DNA from: Polyodon spathula
Taxonomy: Eukaryota > Chordata > Actinopteri > Acipenseriformes > Polyodontidae
Assembly (NCBI RefSeq): GCF_017654505.1
Contig: NC_054547.1
Location: 26,681,475-26,745,474, forward strand
Direction: 5' to 3'
Length of the DNA stretch: 64,000 nt
Shown: piece by piece, positions 59,955 through 64,000 of the stretch
How the letters are laid out: each line of letters begins with the position of its first letter
Numbering within the stretch: position 1 is the stretch's first letter
The notes under the pieces: generated by a model
Database searches by the model: none
What the model was told of the DNA's origin: nothing
Seen by the model: the letters and a program-made list of their open reading frames with translations, nothing else
Position numbers and translations under genes: made by a program

Positions 59955-60061
59955 ATGTATGTCTTCTCTGATTATATATATCAGCCACAGCAAGATCAAT
60001 TAATTTTCTATAGTGTGCTTTTTGAGGATAGTACACACTTTGATTTGTTTGCTTGCACAAG

Positions 60062-60113
60062 GGGCCATGTAGCTTAGTGTGTTGATATGGTAGCCTGCAG
60101 TTTTGGTTCAAAT
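60062..60113 (+). repeat. tRNA-like SINE head candidate
   Basis: GGGCCATGTAGCTTAGTGTG contains an A-box-like TAGCTTAGTG, and GGTTCAAATT about 35 bp later resembles a B box. A similar but weaker head, GGGGGCATAGTAGCTCAGCA, occurs at about 61944. The bodies are not recognisable. Confidence 0.4.
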
Positions 60114-62287
60114 TAGACTTCATTTTGTAAGTTAAATGCAGCTTAGATCCCAAAAGCACAAATTGGTACTGCACATGTTGTCTCAAAGAAACAGAGGTCA
60201 GGGATTGGCGAATCATGGAGACTGAACAGCTTCGGGATCTCTTAAGATGGTGGTCCCTTCAGGACAAGCTTGAGTTGTTTTCATAATGTATTTCATACAT
60301 TGCTTCATAATGTTTTGGTAAATAGCCTCACTGTACACTGAAGAAACAGTCAAAACGTTTGTCTCTTTGACTTAGGTAAGCAAATCTGACATTTAATAAA
60401 AAATCCTTTTGGAAATGTACTGGTTAGAGTTTACAGTAAGAAGCTTTGAGAACCTGGTCCTAATAGATGTATGATAATATGGACAACACTATATTTAATA
60501 ATGACGACATAATGTTTAAAAAAAAAACCTTTACAGTAGCTGTTCCAATGAGGTCAGGTCTTTGTGACTGTTTAGTTGTGTGTGGGCTGGAGCTTAAAGC
60601 CTGACATGCATGCCCTCTTTGTGAATAATTCTCATTTCACACGTGTAGCATTGCACACTGGTGTGATAAAGCTCAGAATCACAAGAAAGTTATGAATGGG
60701 GTTTTTCACATTTAAGAAATGGCTTTTGTCTACATTGTTTGGTTGATTTAGCTTGCGCTAGCAATCCATTTGTTCAGTTGTTGCACATTTTATAAAAAAA
60801 CTGGAAATGAGTCTTTTTATTTTCCCCAATTCTGATAGTTTGATGTATAACAGTCATATAATGGCTGATCAGTATACAGTGATCTAGTTAATCCTCTCAG
60901 TCCTGGCAGAACCTCAAGGTCCTGCATTATCTAAGCACATTATGTAACATGTGCTGTTGGAAATCATGTTGGAACCTCACGTGACTCCCAGGTCCCAGTC
61001 TGAGTTAGTATATAAATATTTGTATTAAAAAAATGAACCTGTTTTTGTGTACACTCAATAAAGGAGTTCCTTCTTCAGCTAGACAAAAAAAAAAATTCAG
61101 GACTGAACTGGTTAGGAAAGTAGGCTGGAGGAAATGGCTGTTAGACACATTAGTTTGGCTTCTGTAGCAACATAATGTGGCTTTAACAATAAACTCTGCC
61201 ATGGTCATTTCCAGTGGGTCAAGACAGTGCTCTTAAAGAATGCTGAGGCGACCAAGAGGTGCGAATCAAGTTAGGGCACATTACTATTTTTCCAAATAGA
61301 TGAAACAAAGATATTACAGTGTGAAATCTGTAGTGGATAAGAATGGCATATTCATATGAATTCTAATTGAATTTCATTGGATTTCATAGAAGCAACATCT
61401 ACAAAACTCATGTTTTGTGATTATTTTGTAATGTTTCTGAATTATCATGTATTTAGAATAACTGTAAACAATGGCTACAGATTTATGAAGTGGAATACCT
61501 TGACAATATCAGCTATTCCATTGCTATTACAGGAGTTTGTTATTTAAAAGTATAACCTAAGTATGTATATAATGACAAGGAGTCTAGTAGACAGTTGAGA
61601 CTGTGGTGGTAATTAATGTGTTGCTAAATATTTCCCTTGTTTTAACATACCATTATATATTTAAGTCATTCATTTGAACTCAATGCCCTAAGGAAAGAAC
61701 AGTCACTCAACCTTATGTAATTATCTTCTGGACCAAACTACTGATCTTACTGGTTAAGGAATTACCAGAGTTTGAATGCTGTACATATTGAGAAATGGTG
61801 TAATAAAAAATGTCCATATATTTATAATGAATCAAGCTGAGCACTATAGTAATATCAGCTGATCCATTTGAATTCATTTGACTTTACAGCCATTAAATAA
61901 AGTGTAGACAATGTTTTTCTTATTTGTCCATCCATACCACAAGGGGGCATAGTAGCTCAGCAGTGTTTTCTGCTAGTCTATTACGCATGATTTAGTTTCT
62001 AACTCGCAATTCACAGCCAGTGGCCATATTCCTCTCACTTAGTCTGTATAGTACTTGAGTGCCAATGTAAGCAACACATACTTGTAAAACAGTGTGACAT
62101 TCCTTTTCTTATATAGGTGTTGATTTTTGAAAACCAGCCCCACTTCATTAGGACCACTTCGAACCTATAATTTTCAACCTGTAATAAGTGGCCAATTCCT
62201 ATTTGAGGTCTTCACAACTTTGTGATTGTGTCTTTCTTTACTCTTCTCTGTTCCCTTGTGTAATTGCACCTTTCCTTTTTTTTGTAG
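60114..62287. other. No recognised gene
   Basis: AT-rich sequence. Apart from the weak SINE-like head at about 61944, I see no repeat ends or coding-like frames. Confidence 0.45.
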
Positions 62288-62394
62288 TTGATGAGTCTAT
62301 GCAGCAGATGGCTTGCAGACCTAGACTGGGGGAGTGGAGAACTCCAGCACAGACAGCTTTTCATAAACAATTATGCAAGTTGCAGGCTGAGTAA
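62288..62394 (+). CDS. Candidate terminal coding exon, unknown protein
   Basis: A strong splice-acceptor shape (CCTTTCCTTTTTTTTGTAG) ends at 62287. The frame that follows, after two bases completing a split codon, reads DESMQQMACRPRLGEWRTPA and QTAFHKQLCKLQAE, then TAA at 62392-62394. The composition is protein-like and unlike neighbouring frames. It fits the last exon of a plus-strand gene. I do not recognise the protein, and no AATAAA lies close downstream. A chance acceptor next to a chance frame cannot be excluded. Confidence 0.3.
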
Positions 62395-63195
62395 CTGTGC
62401 TTGGTGAAAAAAGGAAAGACATGTGATTTGTAGGGCAGGCGACGTTGAAGCAATCCCAGCGCTCCCACTGCATTTAATATTTCAAACCTTATATATCACA
62501 GTTCCTGCACTATTTTATCTGCTGAAGTTATTTGGTCCTCAGGTTATTCAGTAACACTGGACATCACAGCCACTTTTTTTCTGAAAATGTAAACTGTAAA
62601 GTTGATAGCAAGCTATCTGATCTGAAACAGAACTGTGGTCTGAATCTGTAATGAGTGTCAATGTGTGTTCACTTTGACAACTGAAATATGACATTTACAA
62701 GAGTTGAGGGTTTTGAGAGGGAGATAAGCAGCTTCTTGTTCTTACAGCACATCAAAAGTGGTAAAGATAAGCAGGGAGTTTGATAAAGCTTTTTAAATTT
62801 GTATGATTTTTATAAGGAAAACAAAATTGATGTTTTCTGTATCTCGTTTGTGTTTATGACATGGTGATTTTTGCACGTTTTAATTGATTGGTAACAATTT
62901 GGGATTGTGTAGTTGTTGGGGGAAAAGTGTTTTCTGCTTTTGTCCTGCTTGCCTCATTAAAGAGCTTGTCTCAGGTTGTGTCGGAGGGTTTAGCTGATAC
63001 AGAAAGTACTGCACAAGTCGTGTTAGTCAAATGCCAAAGGCATGCCAAGTTTCTGACAGAGTAAAATAATTTTTAGAATAAAACAGGTTCCTAAAACAAT
63101 CTATTAATAACAAAGCTGTGATTTTCACACGCATACAACGTAAAGAAATTCAAAAAAGGTCTGTACTCAAAAATTATTTCCTTTACTTCAAAATG
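62395..63195. other. No recognised feature
   Basis: AT-rich spacer before the Penelope-like element. Confidence 0.45.
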
Positions 63196-63212
63196 TGCAG
63201 TTCTCAGTCACG

Positions 63213-63266
63213 AACATGTTTCGTCCGTCGGCTTCATCAGCGTTCACAGGTGCCTGTGATACCTGG
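63213..63266 (-). ncRNA. Hammerhead-ribozyme-like motif
   Basis: Reading the minus strand: GTA (63262-63260) as a possible cleavage triplet, then TCACAGG/CCTGTGA able to pair as a hairpin, then the CTGATGA box (63240-63234) and the GAAAC box (63222-63218). The boxes and their order are those of a type I hammerhead. Stem II is poor (AGCCGACGGAC), three bases separate stem I from CTGATGA, and stem III would be very short, so this copy may be inactive. Penelope-like elements are known to carry hammerhead motifs. Confidence 0.45.
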
Positions 63267-63594
63267 ACCTTTTAAGTATGTATAATTACTCAATTAGCAG
63301 AGCAAAAATCATTTTACAATCAATAAATAACATATTATATTCAATATAACACAAGATGTTTTGCATTCATTACATGAACAAAAAAATGAATGCCATATTA
63401 TGCAATGTATATTTATCAAATAATATATCAATATCATACTTAGGCTAACCTCTTGACTGAGGTTTAAAACTAATAACCCAGAGACTATAAAGATAGGAGC
63501 TGAATCTACACAATTAATAGCAGTCATTATTGAATATTAAACAGTAAAAACACTCATTGATACCAAAATGAAACGATAAGTCAAATTTAATTAA

Positions 63595-64000
63595 CTAGAG
63601 GCATGGAGATAGCTCAAAGTCTTCATTGAGTCCATTGGGCATTAATGTGTTCAGTTTGAAAATCCAAAAAGTTTCTCTTCTCAATAATTTAACAGCAACA
63701 TCACCTCCTCTTCTACTTACAGAAACAGTTTCTATTCCTATGCATTTAAGTGAATTTACATTATGTACAAACTCACTGAAATGCCTGGCTACCGGGGATG
63801 TGGGGTCATTGCATCTTACTGCACTTTTATGTTTGCTTAATCTGGTTTTGAGTGGTCTAAGGGTTTTGCCACATGGACAAATTAATAGATAGACTACATT
63901 ATATGTAATACAAGTAATCCTTTGTTTGATGGAAAAACGTTTACCTGTTAAAGGATGGGTAAAGCTATCTGTTTTTCATAGTGTGTTACAATGAGCACAG
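63595..64000 (-). pseudogene. Penelope-like GIY-YIG endonuclease domain, partial
   Basis: The minus-strand frame reads SFTHPLTGKRFSIKQ, ITCITYNVVYLLICPCGK (the GIY-YIG region with its CPCGK), LRPLKTRLSKHKSAVR, SPVARHFSEFVHN, RRGGDVAVKLLRRETFWIFK and LNTLMPNGLNEDFELS, ending at TAG (63597-63595). This matches the order of the C-terminal endonuclease of Penelope-like proteins, which nicks target DNA. The second YIG-type Tyr-Ile-Gly is degenerate. A TGA in frame at 63978-63976 breaks the upstream reading. The N-terminal reverse transcriptase is outside the window. Confidence 0.75.

Larger units (their letters stand above)
63196..64000 (-). mobile_element. Penelope-like element, 3' part, cut by the window edge
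   Basis: On the minus strand a GIY-YIG-type endonuclease frame (64000-63595) is followed by an AT-rich 3' region and a conserved CTGATGAAGCC...GACGAAAC segment near 63240-63218, the kind of sequence carried in the terminal repeats of Penelope-like elements. The reverse transcriptase would lie to the right of the window. The end of the element near 63196 is approximate. Confidence 0.7.

Noticed and set aside
60062..60113. Possible functional tRNA gene
   Set aside because: A and B boxes are only loosely matched and no cloverleaf can be drawn, so a SINE head is the better reading.

Overview
The window is non-coding-rich animal nuclear DNA, most likely from a ray-finned fish. It is AT-rich, has long (TA)n and (TG)n microsatellites, has no bacterial-style gene packing, and is built almost entirely from vertebrate transposable-element families. 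The particular mix (a CR1 LINE with PHD and esterase domains, a LINE with an R2-type endonuclease, a Penelope-like element, Tc1/mariner and hAT copies, and many solo LTRs) reminds me of non-teleost fishes such as sturgeon or paddlefish. That placement is inference from memory, not something the sequence proves.

Layout. 1-8.0 kb: mostly unrecognised single-copy-looking DNA, with one coding-like candidate terminal exon on the minus strand (2106-2225) and two (TA)n tracts. 8.0-10.1 kb: two solo-LTR-like elements and a fish dispersed repeat. 10.1-15.7 kb: nothing recognised except a microsatellite. 15.7-22.3 kb: a small Tc1-type MITE, then a decayed LINE with a restriction-like endonuclease (RLE), carrying a solo LTR that itself carries a second solo LTR, followed by a third LTR. 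25.4-27.0 kb: a dispersed repeat and a dead IS630/Tc1-superfamily transposase. 27.6-31.4 kb: a nearly full-length CR1 LINE on the minus strand. 32.6-33.1 kb: a TTAA-flanked foldback MITE. 37.8-41.6 kb: LTR, SINE and Tc1 fragments and a (TG)n tract. 42.7-47.1 kb: local tandem duplication, an unclassified coding-like segment, a hAT MITE and another LTR. 48.5 kb: a perfect 76-bp tandem duplication. 53.5-55.8 kb: a second copy of the TTAA MITE, split by a 1.85-kb LTR-like insertion. 56.3-57.4 kb: a 194-bp tandem repeat and a hAT MITE. 58.0-59.95 kb: microsatellites and a Tc1-like element with about 200-bp inverted repeats and DD38E-type spacing. 62.3 kb: a candidate plus-strand terminal exon. 63.2-64.0 kb: the 3' end of a Penelope-like element with a GIY-YIG domain and a hammerhead-ribozyme-like motif, running off the right edge.

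No complete host gene is visible. The window could be intergenic or lie in large introns. The enzymes recognised all belong to selfish elements, and nearly all are broken by frameshifts, stops or lost catalytic residues. I did not find a new multi-gene system. The most informative signals are the nested insertions with intact target-site duplications, the repeated termini of the RLE LINE, the ribozyme-like motif in the Penelope element, the DD38E-like Tc1 element and the two candidate host exons.
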